A DNA stretch of 64,000 nucleotides from Chitinivibrionales bacterium. GTDB taxonomy: Bacteria; Fibrobacterota; Chitinivibrionia; Chitinivibrionales; FEN-1185. Below, piece after piece: positions 35,007 through 45,890 of the stretch. Every line of letters starts with the position of its first letter. The stretch's first letter is position 1. The notes under the pieces were generated by a model that worked only from the letters and a program-made list of their open reading frames with translations, searched no databases and was not told the origin of the DNA. The position numbers were made by a program, and so were the translations under genes. The DNA lies in assembly GCA_035516255.1 (NCBI GenBank), contig DATJAL010000007.1:26827-90826 (forward strand). The letters are read 5' to 3'.

Positions 35007-35100
35007 TCACTGCAAAGGCGCAAAAGTCGCAAAGAGAAATTTACTCCAGAAGATATTCTTATCCAACCCACCTTTGCGTTCTTTGCGTCTTTGCGGTGAT
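35007..35100. repeat. rhythmic inverted repeat (tttgcgtc units)
   Basis: Left arm about 35007-35036 (tgcaaaggcgcaaaagtcgc) and right arm about 35070-35100 (tttgcgttctttgcgtcttt) are complementary, and each is made of 9-10 bp units of the form tttgcgtct. It lies between convergent genes (nrdJ and 35111) and could form a long hairpin. The unit resembles elements widespread in bacterial intergenic DNA. Confidence 0.7.
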
Positions 35101-35110
35101 TTGATATGAA

Positions 35111-35620
35111 CTAGTGTAGCGTCTTAATCTCTTTCACCTCGGCAATTTTCCATTTGCCCTCAATCTTTTTCCAGGTCATTTCAATTTCGCGCGCATCATA
35201 CTGTTTTGGGCCGCCCTGAAGATCGGTGCCGATTCCCTCCGCAGTCATTGTCGCGGTGGCGCTTGCGCGTCCCGGCGCCATGGTCAACGTCACGTCCTTA
35301 AACACCACCTTAAGCTCCGCCACCATGTTGATGCCCTGGGCAAATAACCCGCACACTTCATCGAGCCCGGTGATCTGGGGAACCGGCTCGCCCGGCGCTA
35401 TGATACAGTCCGCTGCAATCACCTTCCTGAGTATGGCGACCCGCTTGAAAAGGTCGACGCCTTGTATCGTAATGCCCCTCGGCTTGTACACGGCCGCCGC
35501 CAAAAGGTCGAGGTTCTTGCGGATGCGGCGCTGGTCCCAGTCCTGCGTCATGAGCCAGATGATCATGCCGGCAACAAGGACAAGGACAATGATGAGCACA
35601 TTTCTCTTGGTGTTCTTCAA
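35111..35620 (-). CDS. membrane-anchored NTF2-like protein of unknown function
   Basis: A 169-residue protein: one N-terminal membrane segment (VLIIVLVLVAGMIIWLM) and a soluble domain with helices then a curved sheet (ELKVVFKDVTLTMAPGRASATATMTAEG ... EIEMTWKKIEGKWKIAEVKEI). The final strand pair with WKKIEGKWKI is typical of NTF2/SnoaL-like folds. Function unknown. Its start overlaps the stop of the signal peptidase gene (ATGA at 35617-35620), so the two are co-expressed. Confidence 0.7.
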   Translation of the reverse strand: MKNTKRNVLIIVLVLVAGMIIWLMTQDWDQRRIRKNLDLLAAAVYKPRGITIQGVDLFKRVAILRKVIAADCIIAPGEPVPQITGLDEVCGLFAQGINMVAELKVVFKDVTLTMAPGRASATATMTAEGIGTDLQGGPKQYDAREIEMTWKKIEGKWKIAEVKEIKTLH

Positions 35621-36108
35621 AATAACGGTCCTCCCACGATTCTGCGTTTGTCAACGCGGCCCAGCGCATGTTCCTCGATCGCGGTGCCGCGATTATCACC
35701 CACGACAAAATATTCGTTTTCTCCCGTCACGACCTCGGGCATGTTCCATTGTTCGCGATGCACGACATAGGGCTCCTGAAATTCTTTACCATTGACCAAT
35801 AGGATTCCGTTTCTGAAACCGATTCGTTCATTCGGCAGGCCGACGATGCGCTTGAAAAGCATAACGCGCGTCCCGGCCATTTTGATCGCCACCACATCCC
35901 CGCGCCGCGGCGGCCCGAACCGGAAGCGGAGCGTGTTGACAAAATTCACCGACCCGTTGGCATACGAAGGTTCCATGCTCGCGCCCCTGAGATGGACGGG
36001 AATAAACAGGTATCTGAATGCGATAAAAGCGATGGCAGCGATAATGATCGCCCGGACAAGCGTCCGCCGTGGAGATTTGCCGACGAGAAGACGGAGATAC
36101 CAGGGCAT
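35617..36108 (-). CDS. lepB: signal peptidase I
   Basis: A 163-residue inner-membrane protease that cleaves signal peptides of exported proteins. One membrane segment (about 18-38) precedes the catalytic serine in RGASMEPSY (S44); the general base lysine is in MLFKRIVGLPNE (K86), and the box near the C-terminus is YFVVGDNRG. It is shorter than E. coli LepB, with one membrane segment, like many type I peptidases. The ATG at 36108 is preferred because a longer frame would run into the PIN gene that ends at 36116. It is co-transcribed with the vapBC-like genes upstream. Confidence 0.88.
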   Translation of the reverse strand: MPWYLRLLVGKSPRRTLVRAIIIAAIAFIAFRYLFIPVHLRGASMEPSYANGSVNFVNTLRFRFGPPRRGDVVAIKMAGTRVMLFKRIVGLPNERIGFRNGILLVNGKEFQEPYVVHREQWNMPEVVTGENEYFVVGDNRGTAIEEHALGRVDKRRIVGGPLF

Positions 36109-36115
36109 GGAAGGT

Positions 36116-36475
36116 TCAGGTATATTCGATTTCAAAAGATGTTGCCGCTGCGAGAAGACTTTTGTCACGCGTATAAAAAGAGCACCGGGCCATCAGGGCC
36201 GCCGCAAGTAAATGAATGTCGACGAATCCCAAACCGATGCCATAGAGTCTATGACGATCGACAAATAAAAAATACTCATCATCTGATATTTTCTTAATAA
36301 CGGGCAGATCATTCAATAAGGCTAATATGCTTTTTCTATTTTTAAAATTTCCGCACGCCAATTCACTTAGGATGAACGGATGGATTACAACTTCGCCGTC
36401 ATCAAGCAAACGAATTAAAACTTCATCTGATTGCACGAAATGGTCAACCCAAACCGACGTGTCGGCCAGAATCAC
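36116..36475 (-). CDS. vapC: PIN-domain RNase, VapC-type toxin
   Basis: A 119-residue PIN-domain protein with the acidic catalytic set in place: D5 (LADTSVW), E39 (LSELACG), D86 (GFVDIHLL) and D104 (TRDKSLL). VapC toxins cut RNA, often tRNA, and are blocked by the VapB protein made from the overlapping upstream gene (ATGA overlap at 36472-36475). It sits 7 bases ahead of lepB in an otherwise housekeeping operon. Composition is more AT-rich than the flanking genes. Confidence 0.88.
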   Translation of the reverse strand: MILADTSVWVDHFVQSDEVLIRLLDDGEVVIHPFILSELACGNFKNRKSILALLNDLPVIKKISDDEYFLFVDRHRLYGIGLGFVDIHLLAAALMARCSFYTRDKSLLAAATSFEIEYT

Positions 36476-36669
36476 CTTCCACCAGCCCTTCTTCTCCTGA
36501 TATATTTGAGATGCCTTTCCGAGCCTCCAAGCCTTGCCAATCTCTTGCTGCTTTCTCTTGAGATGAGGGACTCCAACCCCATTCTCACGAGAGATGTCTT
36601 TTCTTTAACCCCTGTTAATTCGGAAGCTTTTTTAAGGGTCTCCTCATCAATGATAAGCGTCGTTCTCAT
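36472..36669 (-). CDS. vapB: VapB-type antitoxin (ribbon-helix-helix)
   Basis: About 65 residues from the ATG at 36669. The N-terminal MRTTLIIDEETLKKASELTG is the RHH DNA-binding strand and helix of the type II VapB antitoxin family (DUF2191-like), followed by a basic tail that would wrap the VapC active site. A longer in-frame ATG exists 30 bases upstream but would place the palindromic operator inside the gene. It overlaps vapC by 4 bases. It should repress its own promoter through the palindrome just upstream. Confidence 0.82.
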   Translation of the reverse strand: MRTTLIIDEETLKKASELTGVKEKTSLVRMGLESLISRESSKRLARLGGSERHLKYIRRRRAGGR

Positions 36670-36681
36670 GCATACCCCCTT

Positions 36682-36699
36682 ATGCATATAAATATGCAT
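36682..36699 (-). promoter_or_regulatory. palindromic operator upstream of vapB
   Basis: A perfect 8-bp inverted repeat, atgcatat-aa-atatgcat, lies 13 bases ahead of the vapB start. This is the usual position and size for VapB autoregulation. A TTGAAT is found about 18 bases further upstream as a candidate -35. Confidence 0.6.
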
Positions 36700-36809
36700 T
36701 ATTCGAGCATATTATTCAAGACATTTTAGTGACGGCATCGTGGAGCATTTTTCAGCGCCTTGATCCGTTTAAGTTTTGAATTATTTTTTAAACAATCGGA
36801 AAATATGCC

Positions 36810-37952
36810 ATGGCCAACCCCTCGCTCTCCCTTTATGTCCATGTTCCTTTCTGCGTTAAAAAATGCCTATACTGCGATTTTTATTCCGTCCCCTATGAAA
36901 AATTCCTCGCGGATGATTTTATTCAAACGGTGGTAAAAGAATGGGCTCTTGTCAAAAAAGAGAAGAATCTTGAAGATCCAACACTACAAACGCTTTTTAT
37001 CGGCGGCGGGACGCCCTCTGTACTTTCCGTCGAACAATGGAAATCAATGCATCGGGCATTGACAAGTCAGTTCAATCTGGCTCAAGGTATTGAATGGACA
37101 ATCGAGTGCAATCCGGATTCATTCACTCAGGAAAAAGCACAACTTTGGCATTCGATGGGCGTAACAAGGTTGGCTTTCGGTGTTCAATCATTTGTGGATG
37201 AAGAACTGCGGATTTTGGGCAGGCCCCATTTTGCCGGAGAGGCGTTTGCGGCATTACATTCCCCTGCGCTTCGACAATTCAATTCCATAGGGCTCGACAT
37301 CATGTACGGCCTTCCGAATCAAACGATTGATTCCTTTGAAAAAACGCTTGCCGCCGCGCTTTCAGCGCAAATCGTGAAGCATCTTTCAGCATACGAGTTG
37401 ACAATATGCGAAAATTCGCCGTTCGGCAGGGAGAAAAACCTCCCTCTGCCCGACGAAGACACCGTTTGCGACATGGCGCGCCTGATATTCAGAAAGTGCC
37501 GGGAGGCGGGATTTGAACGGTATGAAATCTCGAATTTCGCAAAGGAGGGACACCGGTGCAGGCACAACGAAGCGTATTGGAATCATGAGCCATATATCGG
37601 CTTGGGCCCCGGCGCGCATTCATACGTGCACCCAAAACGGTGGGCAAATATCGGGGATGTTAAAAAATACGTATCGATGATCAATGATGGAAAAAGAGCG
37701 ATTGACTTTGAGGAAACGATCGATAAAAAGAAATTGGCGGATGAAATGATATTTTTAAGTCTGAGGACGAGTGACGGGTTGGATGAAAAGAATTTTTCCA
37801 AAAATACCGGGGAACAATTTTATTCGGGAAACAGGAAAAAAGTACTAGAGGATATGTTGCGTGAAAAACTAATTATTCATGAAAAATCAAGATGGTCCTT
37901 GACAGAAAAGGGAATGTTACTTACCGATAGCATTGTCAAGAAACTTATCTAA
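36810..37952 (+). CDS. hemW: HemW-type radical SAM haem chaperone
   Basis: A 380-residue radical SAM protein. The cluster motif C15-x3-C19-x2-C22 (CVKKCLYC) is followed by a GGGTPS motif and a C-terminal winged-helix part (SRWSLTEKGMLLTDSIVKKL). The family was long annotated as oxygen-independent coproporphyrinogen oxidase; HemW members instead bind haem and are thought to insert it. Length and the CxxxCxxC pattern without the extra HemN Cys support HemW. It starts 140 bases from the divergent vapB and converges with greA, 10 bases apart. Confidence 0.88.
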   Translation: MANPSLSLYVHVPFCVKKCLYCDFYSVPYEKFLADDFIQTVVKEWALVKKEKNLEDPTLQTLFIGGGTPSVLSVEQWKSMHRALTSQFNLAQGIEWTIECNPDSFTQEKAQLWHSMGVTRLAFGVQSFVDEELRILGRPHFAGEAFAALHSPALRQFNSIGLDIMYGLPNQTIDSFEKTLAAALSAQIVKHLSAYELTICENSPFGREKNLPLPDEDTVCDMARLIFRKCREAGFERYEISNFAKEGHRCRHNEAYWNHEPYIGLGPGAHSYVHPKRWANIGDVKKYVSMINDGKRAIDFEETIDKKKLADEMIFLSLRTSDGLDEKNFSKNTGEQFYSGNRKKVLEDMLREKLIIHEKSRWSLTEKGMLLTDSIVKKLI

Positions 37953-37962
37953 AAGCTGACCA

Positions 37963-38448
37963 TTACTTTCCCGCCCTCGAAATCTTCAAAATCTCATATT
38001 TCAAAATCCCTTTCGGCACCTTAATCTCCACCTTCTCCCCCTCCGCGTGCCCCAGCAATCCCTTGCCCACCGGCGACGACACCGATATCTTGTCCTGTGC
38101 TATATCGGCCTCCACCTCGGAGACGAGCGTATAATCGATTTCTTCCTTTGTGTCAAGGTCCCTGATGCGCACGGTGGTGCCCAGTACGGCTTTGCCCTGA
38201 GGCAGTTCTCCCTCATTGACGATCCGCGAGCGCGAAAGCTTGTCCTCGAGTTCCCTGATTCTCATCTCGTTGAACGTCTTCAATTCATTTGCCGCCTCAT
38301 ATTCGGCGTTTTCGCCGATGTCACCGTGCTCGCGCGTTTCGTGCAGCTGGATGGAAATTTCTTTTCGCTTCACGGTTTTCAGCTCCGTGAGCTGCTCCTG
38401 CAATTTGTCGTAGGCTTCTTTGCTCATGTAAATGAGACCGTCGTCCAC
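37963..38448 (-). CDS. greA: transcription elongation factor GreA
   Basis: A 161-residue GreA: N-terminal coiled coil with the acidic tip (EHGDIGENAEYEAA, D43 and E46) that reaches the polymerase active centre to stimulate RNA cleavage, and a C-terminal FKBP-like domain ending in VPKGILKYEILKI. The start is GTG at 38448, set by a ggagg 5 bases upstream; an in-frame ATG 21 bases downstream lacks this. A terminator-like hairpin lies in the leader. It converges with hemW. Confidence 0.92.
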   Translation of the reverse strand: MDDGLIYMSKEAYDKLQEQLTELKTVKRKEISIQLHETREHGDIGENAEYEAANELKTFNEMRIRELEDKLSRSRIVNEGELPQGKAVLGTTVRIRDLDTKEEIDYTLVSEVEADIAQDKISVSSPVGKGLLGHAEGEKVEIKVPKGILKYEILKISRAGK

Positions 38449-38482
38449 GCCGACCTCCGTTTGGTGGTGTCAGGCTTATAAT

Positions 38483-38520
38483 AAAAAATTCCCCGCCCCC
38501 TGCGCAGGGACCGGGAATTT
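38483..38520 (-). promoter_or_regulatory. attenuator-like hairpin in the greA leader
   Basis: Arms 38486-38493 and 38513-38520 (aaattccc / gggaattt) enclose a smaller ccct/aggg hairpin with a gcgc loop. On the minus strand the stem is followed by six T residues, about 35 bases before the greA start. It has the form of a rho-independent terminator but sits upstream of the gene it precedes, so it could attenuate greA or end a short leader RNA. Confidence 0.6.
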
Positions 38521-38774
38521 GCGTTGCCTGGCGTAAAATGTCCTTACGGTATAAATAAAAATTATAGGCTTTTGGCAAGTCAAGTGGTTTGATAAATATT
38601 TTGCGCGCAGCTGTATTTTTCTTGATGAAATCCGACCAAAATCCCGCTTTAATTTTCGGCCATTTTCAGCATCAATCCGTCTTGCATTTGGTTGACAAAA
38701 TGAAAGGAGTTTTTTCCGAAGAATCCATAAAAAGACTATATATATGAATAATCTATAATTTATATTTTCATTAT

Positions 38775-39872
38775 ATGTATTTATCCCGCCTTCACCTTGA
38801 TAACTTCCGAAATTACAAAGACTTATCTTTAGACATCCCCGAAAGAGGAGCCCTTTTTTCCGGCCCGAATGGAAGCGGCAAAACAAACCTGTTGGAAGCT
38901 GTTTTTTTGCTGTGCACAGCACGGTCCCAGCGCGGTGCTGCACGGGGCGATCTGATACGGTTTTCTTCGGATTATTCCTATGTGGAAGGCGTGTTCAGCA
39001 AAAAGGAAAACGGCGCCGAAACACAGGTTTCCATCGGGTTCAACCGCGAGCAAAAAGTGAGCATGAAAGTGAACGACCGCGCCATATCCTCCTTTTCCCA
39101 GTGGCTGGGGCACGGCATGGCGGTTTCGTTCGGGCCCGACGACCTAAAGCTCGTGCAGGGCGCGCCCCGGGAGCGCAGGAACTTTCTTGATATTTTCATC
39201 AGTCAGATAGACCCGGCCTATCTCGACTCTCTTATTATGTATAAAAAAAACCTCACGCAACGCAACAATCTCCTGTCAAAACGTTTCGCGGACGCCCAAC
39301 TTGATGCCTACGAAGACGCAATGGTGCTTCATGGGGCGCCCGTCTTTGCAAAACGCCACGAGCTGTGCGCCGCCATGGCGCCGGTTTTTGCCAATTATTA
39401 CGGCGAAATAAGCGGCGGCTCCGAATCGGCGGCCATGGAATACCGGCCTTCGGTGAAATGCGATTCCGGAGCGGAAAAAGACTGGAAAAAGGAATTTTAC
39501 AGCAGCCTTAAAAACGCAAAAAACAGGGACATTCAGAACTGTTATTCTTCGGTGGGGCCCCACCGGGACGATGTTGCCTTATTCGTGAATGGAAACGACG
39601 CCAGGTCTTTCGCCTCGATCGGGCAATGCTCCACCATTTCCCTGTCGCTGCGCATGTCATCGGTGCTGGTAAGCGGCCGCTACCGCAAAGAAGCCATGAT
39701 CTTTCTTTTTGACGACGCGGTGAGCTACCTTGACGCAATGAGAACCTCCCGCGTGTTCCCGCTGCTCGAACGACGCGGCCAGCTCCTCATTACCGCGCCG
39801 TCCAACCGGGAGCCCCGCCTTGCCGACATGCCGCATTTCACCGTTCAGGAAGGAGCCGTGACCGCCCGGTGA
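38775..39872 (+). CDS. recF: DNA replication and repair protein RecF
   Basis: A 365-residue SMC-like ATPase that helps load RecA at gapped DNA. Walker A GPNGSGKTN (30-38), the opening LHLDNFRNYKDLSLDIP, the mid-protein NLLSKR and SVGPHRDD motifs, and a C-terminal LFDDAVSYLD Walker B. The usual D-E-L at this position (DDVLSELD) is changed to DDAVSYLD. It starts a plus-strand cluster recF, DUF721, gyrB typical of an oriC region. Its stop overlaps the DUF721 start (GTGA). Confidence 0.9.
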   Translation: MYLSRLHLDNFRNYKDLSLDIPERGALFSGPNGSGKTNLLEAVFLLCTARSQRGAARGDLIRFSSDYSYVEGVFSKKENGAETQVSIGFNREQKVSMKVNDRAISSFSQWLGHGMAVSFGPDDLKLVQGAPRERRNFLDIFISQIDPAYLDSLIMYKKNLTQRNNLLSKRFADAQLDAYEDAMVLHGAPVFAKRHELCAAMAPVFANYYGEISGGSESAAMEYRPSVKCDSGAEKDWKKEFYSSLKNAKNRDIQNCYSSVGPHRDDVALFVNGNDARSFASIGQCSTISLSLRMSSVLVSGRYRKEAMIFLFDDAVSYLDAMRTSRVFPLLERRGQLLITAPSNREPRLADMPHFTVQEGAVTAR

Positions 39873-40162
39873 ACGATTCAAGCAAACCTGAGAAAATCGG
39901 CGACATCGTGGAAGCCGTTTTATCCGAGCGAGGCTACCTGACGCCCTGCCGCGAATGGGGCGTGGTGCGCAGGTGGCCCGAGCTGGTGGGGAAAAAAGTT
40001 GCGTCGGTCACCGAATGCTCGCGGGTGGAGAACGGCGTGTTGTTCGTGCGCGTCGCGTCCGCGCCTTGGCGCCAGGAAATCAGTTTTGTCAAGCAGCACC
40101 TGCTCGACTCGATAAAAAAGGAAACGCCGTGCACCACGATCCGCGACATCGTGTTTTTCTGA
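39869..40162 (+). CDS. DUF721/DciA-like protein
   Basis: A 97-residue protein with the DUF721 signature (WPELVGKKVASVTECSRVENGVLFVRVASAPWRQEISFVKQHLLDSIKK). The family includes DciA, a loader of the replicative helicase in bacteria lacking DnaC. The start is GTG overlapping the recF stop, so the two are translated together, and gyrB follows after 21 bases. The recF/DUF721/gyrB order is common and fits a replication role, though only domain similarity supports DciA here. Confidence 0.82.
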   Translation: MNDSSKPEKIGDIVEAVLSERGYLTPCREWGVVRRWPELVGKKVASVTECSRVENGVLFVRVASAPWRQEISFVKQHLLDSIKKETPCTTIRDIVFF

Positions 40163-42121
<1,959 letters not shown>

Positions 42122-42132
42122 TCTTCGATTTT

Positions 42133-42223
42133 CGCCTCACCCAAACTCCCCCGACCCCTCTTCCCCTCTCCACAAGTGGAGAGGGGAAGAGGGGTGCCCC
42201 GAACTTGACGAAGGGGTGAGGCG
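42133..42223. repeat. two-tier perfect inverted repeat between gyrB and surE
   Basis: Outer 10-bp arms (cgcctcaccc 42133-42142 / gggtgaggcg 42214-42223) and inner 20-bp arms (42154-42173 / 42176-42195) separated by only 2 bases. It would give a long hairpin 12 bases after the gyrB stop, with no T-tract, so a terminator role is uncertain. It resembles palindromic repeats found between genes elsewhere. Confidence 0.75.
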
Positions 42224-42255
42224 CGAACGATAAAATAAAATCAAACAAACACACT

Positions 42256-43032
42256 ATGACCAAGCGCCTCAGCATACTCTTGACAAACGACGACGGCTAC
42301 GACTCGGCAGGCCTCAAACAGATGTATTCCGCGCTGAACGCCGAGCACGACGTAGTGGTGGCGGCGCCGGAAACCGAGCAAAGCGGCATCGGCCACGCCT
42401 TCACCCTCGACCGGCCCCTGCATTACCGCGATCTGCCGGCAGAACTCGGGATGAAGGGGTATATCATCAACGGCACGCCGTCCGACTGCGTGAAGTTCGC
42501 GCTCAGCGTCCTGCTCAAGCATAAGCCCGATTTCGTGGTGTCGGGCATGAACATCGGCGAGAATTCCGGCATCTGCGCCTTTTATTCGGGCACGGTGGCG
42601 GCGGCGCGTGAGGGCGCGTTCTGGCGCGTGCCGAGCGCCGCCTTTTCCCTGTGCGCCAACGCGGGTAACTTCGTGGAGCCTTACTGCCAAAGGGCGCTCG
42701 CCATCTTCAGGGGCATCGCCGAAATCGGGCCGGCCGAGAACGGCAGATGCGTATTCTACAATGTCAATTTTCCCGGCTGCGCGCCCGGTAAATGCCGCGG
42801 CGTCAAGGTGACGCGCCAGAGCACCGCGTTCTTCGACGACCGCTACCGGCGCGTGGAGACCGCGGTGCAGCAACCCGGCTATGTGGTGTACGGCGACAAG
42901 AAGGACGTCGAGGAACTTGACACCTACGATTCGCGCGCGCTGATGAACAACTACATCACGGTTTCACCCCTGGGGTTCGACGCGACTGCCGAGTGGGCGC
43001 TGCCGCTGTTGGGCGGTTTGGAGGACCTATAA
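42256..43032 (+). CDS. surE: 5'/3'-nucleotidase SurE
   Basis: A 258-residue metal-dependent nucleotidase that removes phosphate from nucleoside monophosphates. The N-terminal metal site LLTNDDGYDS (N11-D12-D13), the EQSGIGHAFT segment and FVVSGMNIGENSG are intact, and the C-terminal DTYDSRALMNNYITVSPLG strand completes the fold. It lies between gyrB and gyrA on the same strand, separated by palindromic repeats, so co-transcription is uncertain. Confidence 0.92.
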   Translation: MTKRLSILLTNDDGYDSAGLKQMYSALNAEHDVVVAAPETEQSGIGHAFTLDRPLHYRDLPAELGMKGYIINGTPSDCVKFALSVLLKHKPDFVVSGMNIGENSGICAFYSGTVAAAREGAFWRVPSAAFSLCANAGNFVEPYCQRALAIFRGIAEIGPAENGRCVFYNVNFPGCAPGKCRGVKVTRQSTAFFDDRYRRVETAVQQPGYVVYGDKKDVEELDTYDSRALMNNYITVSPLGFDATAEWALPLLGGLEDL

Positions 43033-43196
43033 TGTTTGATTTTAATCCTGAAAAAAGGGTTTACCGCCAAGATTATAAAGTTTTTCCAGGGTGTTTTAAC
43101 TCAATCTGTTCTTGGTTCCTTTTGCGATCTTTGCGAAAAATCTTTTCAAATCAATACAAGAAAGTTCAGCCAATCCTGTCATAAGGAGACGGTTTC

Positions 43197-45764
43197 ATGC
43201 CAGAAGACAACCAAGCCCAGCCCCAGCAGCAGCCCTTGAGCATATCCCCGGTGCTTATCGAAGACGAGATGCGCAAGTCGTATCTCGACTATTCCATGAG
43301 CATGATCACGGCGCGGGCGCTCCCGGACGTGCGCGACGGGCTCAAGCCGGTGCACCGCCGCGTGCTCATGGGGCTCGAGGACATCGGTCTCCAGCACAAC
43401 AAGCCCACCAAGAAATGCGCCAACGTCGTCGGCCACGTCATGGCCAAATACCATCCGCACGGCGACATGGCCATCTACGACACGCTCGTACGCATGGCGC
43501 AGGACTTTTCCCTGCGTTATCCCATGGTGGAGGGCCAGGGAAACTTCGGCTCCATCGACGGCGATCCGCCCGCGGCCTACCGCTACACCGAGTGCCGCAT
43601 GACCGCCCTTGCCGAGGACATGCTCGCCGACATTGACAAGGACACGGTTGATTTTGTGCCTAACTATGACGATTCGCTCAAGGAGCCGTCGGTCCTGCCC
43701 GCAAAGTTGCCCTTTCTCCTGCTCAACGGCAGTACCGGCATCGCCGTGGGCATGGCCACGAACATGGCGCCGCACAACATGAACGAGGTGGTCGACGGCA
43801 TCGTGGCCTGCATCGACAACCCGGACCTTGGCGTGCTCGACCTCATCAACATCATCCCCGGACCTGATTTCCCCACGGGCGGCGTCATCTACGGCAAGAA
43901 CGGCATCCTCGCCGCGTATAAGACTGGCAACGGCAGGCTCATCGTGCGCGCAAAGGCCGAGGTGGAGAAGGAGGGCGACCGCGAGCAGATCGTGGTGACC
44001 GAGATACCCTACATGGTGAACAAGTCCGCCCTGCTTGAGCGCATGGCAGAGCTCGTGCGCGAAAAGGCGCTCGACGGCGTCTCGTTTCTGCGCGACGAAT
44101 CGGACCGCTCGGGCATGCGCATCGTGATCGGCGTTAAAAAGGAGAGCTTCGCCGACGTGGTGCTCAACCAGCTTTACAAGTTCACGAGCCTGCAGGACAC
44201 CTTCGCCGTCAACAATCTCGCGCTTGTCAATAAGCAGCCGCGTCAGCTCCCGCTCAAGGACCTCATCATGCACTTCATCGACCACCGCCATGCCGTGGTC
44301 ACGCGCCGCACGCAGTACGACCTTGCCCGGGCGCAGGAGCGCGCACACATCCTCGAGGGCCTCAAGATCGCCATCGACAACATCGACGAGATCGTCGCGC
44401 TCATCAAGGCGTCGCCGTCCACCGACGAGGCGCAGCACCAGCTCATGGAGCGCTTCAAGTTTTCCGAGGCGCAGGCGCACGCGATCCTCGAAATGAAGCT
44501 TGCCCGGCTCACCGGCCTGGAGCGGGGAAAAATCGAGAGCGAGCTCGCCGAGCTCGCCCGCCTCATCGCCGAATACAGTGCAATTCTCGCCAGCCGCGAG
44601 CGGCGCATGGCCATCATCAAGACCGAACTGCTCGACCTCAAGCAGCGGTTCGGGGACGCGCGACGGACGCAGATCGTGGATGCGTCCGACGAGGACATGG
44701 ACATCGACATGGAGGACATGATTCCGGACGAGGACATGGTGGTCACCATGTCGCACGCCGGCTACATCAAGCGCTGTGCCGCCACCGCCTACCGCACCCA
44801 GGGCCGCGGCGGCAAGGGCGTGATCGGCATGGAGTCCAAGGACGACGATTTCGTGGAGACGCTGTTCGTTGCGTCGGCGCACACCCATATCCTGTTCTTC
44901 ACGACAGCGGGCAGGTGCTACTGGCTCAAGGTGTACAAAATCCCGGAGGCTGGCAGGCAGTCGCGCGGGAAACCGATCGTCAACCTGCTCAGCCTGCGGC
45001 CGGAGGAAAAAATCGCGGCATTCGTACCTGTCAAGGAGTTCGACGAGTCGCATTTCATCATCACCGCGACGGAGCGCGGCGTGGTGAACAAACAGCCGCT
45101 TCTCTCCTATTCCAACGTCCGCAAGGACGGCATCAACGCCATGCACCTCGACGAGGGGGACCGCATGATCGAATGCAAACTGACCAACGGCAATAATGAC
45201 GTCATCCTCGGCACCGCAAGCGGCCAGGCCGTGCGGTTCCACGAGAGCGCGGCGCGCGAGCTCGGCCGCAACACCCGCGGCGTGCGCGGGGTCAAGCTGG
45301 TCGGCGACGACCGCGTTGTGAGCATGGTGATCGTCGACGAATCGAACCAGCTGCTCACGGTAACGGAAAACGGCTTCGGCAAGCGCACGCCCGTGGCCGA
45401 ATACCGCAAGACTAACCGCGGGGGCTCGGGCATCATCAACATCAAGACCTCGGAGCGCAACGGCTCGGTGGTGGCGCTCAAGCGGGTGAGCGACAAACAC
45501 GACATCATGCTCATCACAAAGAACGGCATCATCATCCGCTGCGACGTGGGCAGGATATCGGTGATCGGCCGCAACACGCAGGGCGTGCGGCTCATCAACC
45601 TCGATGAGGGCGACAAGGTGGTTGATGTCGCGATCGTGGAAAAGCAGGCGGAGGCGGACAACGCGTCCCCGGCACAGGCAAACGGCATTCCCCAAGCACC
45701 TTTCAACGGAAACGCCGCAGCGCAAGCGGAACGCCATGGCACCGCCAACACGCCGGAGGCATGA
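43197..45764 (+). CDS. gyrA: DNA gyrase subunit A
   Basis: An 855-residue breakage-reunion subunit. The catalytic tyrosine is in [10 protein letters not shown] (Y130). The GyrA box QGRGGKG is present in the C-terminal beta-pinwheel, marking true gyrase rather than topoisomerase IV. The quinolone-resistance region reads [10 protein letters not shown]: the residue equivalent to E. coli Ser83 is Met91, while the equivalent of Asp87 (D95) is kept. The tail (about 30 residues) is low complexity. A bidirectional terminator follows. Confidence 0.95.
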   Translation: MPEDNQAQPQQQPLSISPVLIEDEMRKSYLDYSMSMITARALPDVRDGLKPVHRRVLMGLEDIGLQHNKPTKKCANVVGHVMAKYHPHGDMAIYDTLVRMAQDFSLRYPMVEGQGNFGSIDGDPPAAYRYTECRMTALAEDMLADIDKDTVDFVPNYDDSLKEPSVLPAKLPFLLLNGSTGIAVGMATNMAPHNMNEVVDGIVACIDNPDLGVLDLINIIPGPDFPTGGVIYGKNGILAAYKTGNGRLIVRAKAEVEKEGDREQIVVTEIPYMVNKSALLERMAELVREKALDGVSFLRDESDRSGMRIVIGVKKESFADVVLNQLYKFTSLQDTFAVNNLALVNKQPRQLPLKDLIMHFIDHRHAVVTRRTQYDLARAQERAHILEGLKIAIDNIDEIVALIKASPSTDEAQHQLMERFKFSEAQAHAILEMKLARLTGLERGKIESELAELARLIAEYSAILASRERRMAIIKTELLDLKQRFGDARRTQIVDASDEDMDIDMEDMIPDEDMVVTMSHAGYIKRCAATAYRTQGRGGKGVIGMESKDDDFVETLFVASAHTHILFFTTAGRCYWLKVYKIPEAGRQSRGKPIVNLLSLRPEEKIAAFVPVKEFDESHFIITATERGVVNKQPLLSYSNVRKDGINAMHLDEGDRMIECKLTNGNNDVILGTASGQAVRFHESAARELGRNTRGVRGVKLVGDDRVVSMVIVDESNQLLTVTENGFGKRTPVAEYRKTNRGGSGIINIKTSERNGSVVALKRVSDKHDIMLITKNGIIIRCDVGRISVIGRNTQGVRLINLDEGDKVVDVAIVEKQAEADNASPAQANGIPQAPFNGNAAAQAERHGTANTPEA

Positions 45765-45841
45765 CGGCGCGGCATAGGGGTACCGCGGCAGGCTGGTCCT
45801 GATGAGGAGAATTAGGCTTGGGAGAGCTGCGGACATGCAAT

Positions 45842-45875
45842 AAAAAAAGGCCGGCCTGTTCAGGTCGGCCTTTTT
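45842..45875. terminator. bidirectional rho-independent terminator
   Basis: aaaaaggccggcctg and aggtcggccttttt form a GC-rich stem with a short loop, with A residues on one side and T residues on the other. It can stop gyrA on the plus strand and the SLBB export gene on the minus strand. Confidence 0.85.
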
Positions 45876-45890
45876 CCGTGAGCAAGAGCG

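Noticed and set aside
38476..38943. 155-codon minus-strand frame overlapping the start of recF
   Set aside because: It is antisense to recF and spans the greA leader hairpin; no domain and no start signal.
43179..45836. Long minus-strand frame antisense to gyrA
   Set aside because: GC-rich genes often leave an open opposite frame; the product is His/Arg/Val-rich and matches nothing, while gyrA is unmistakable.
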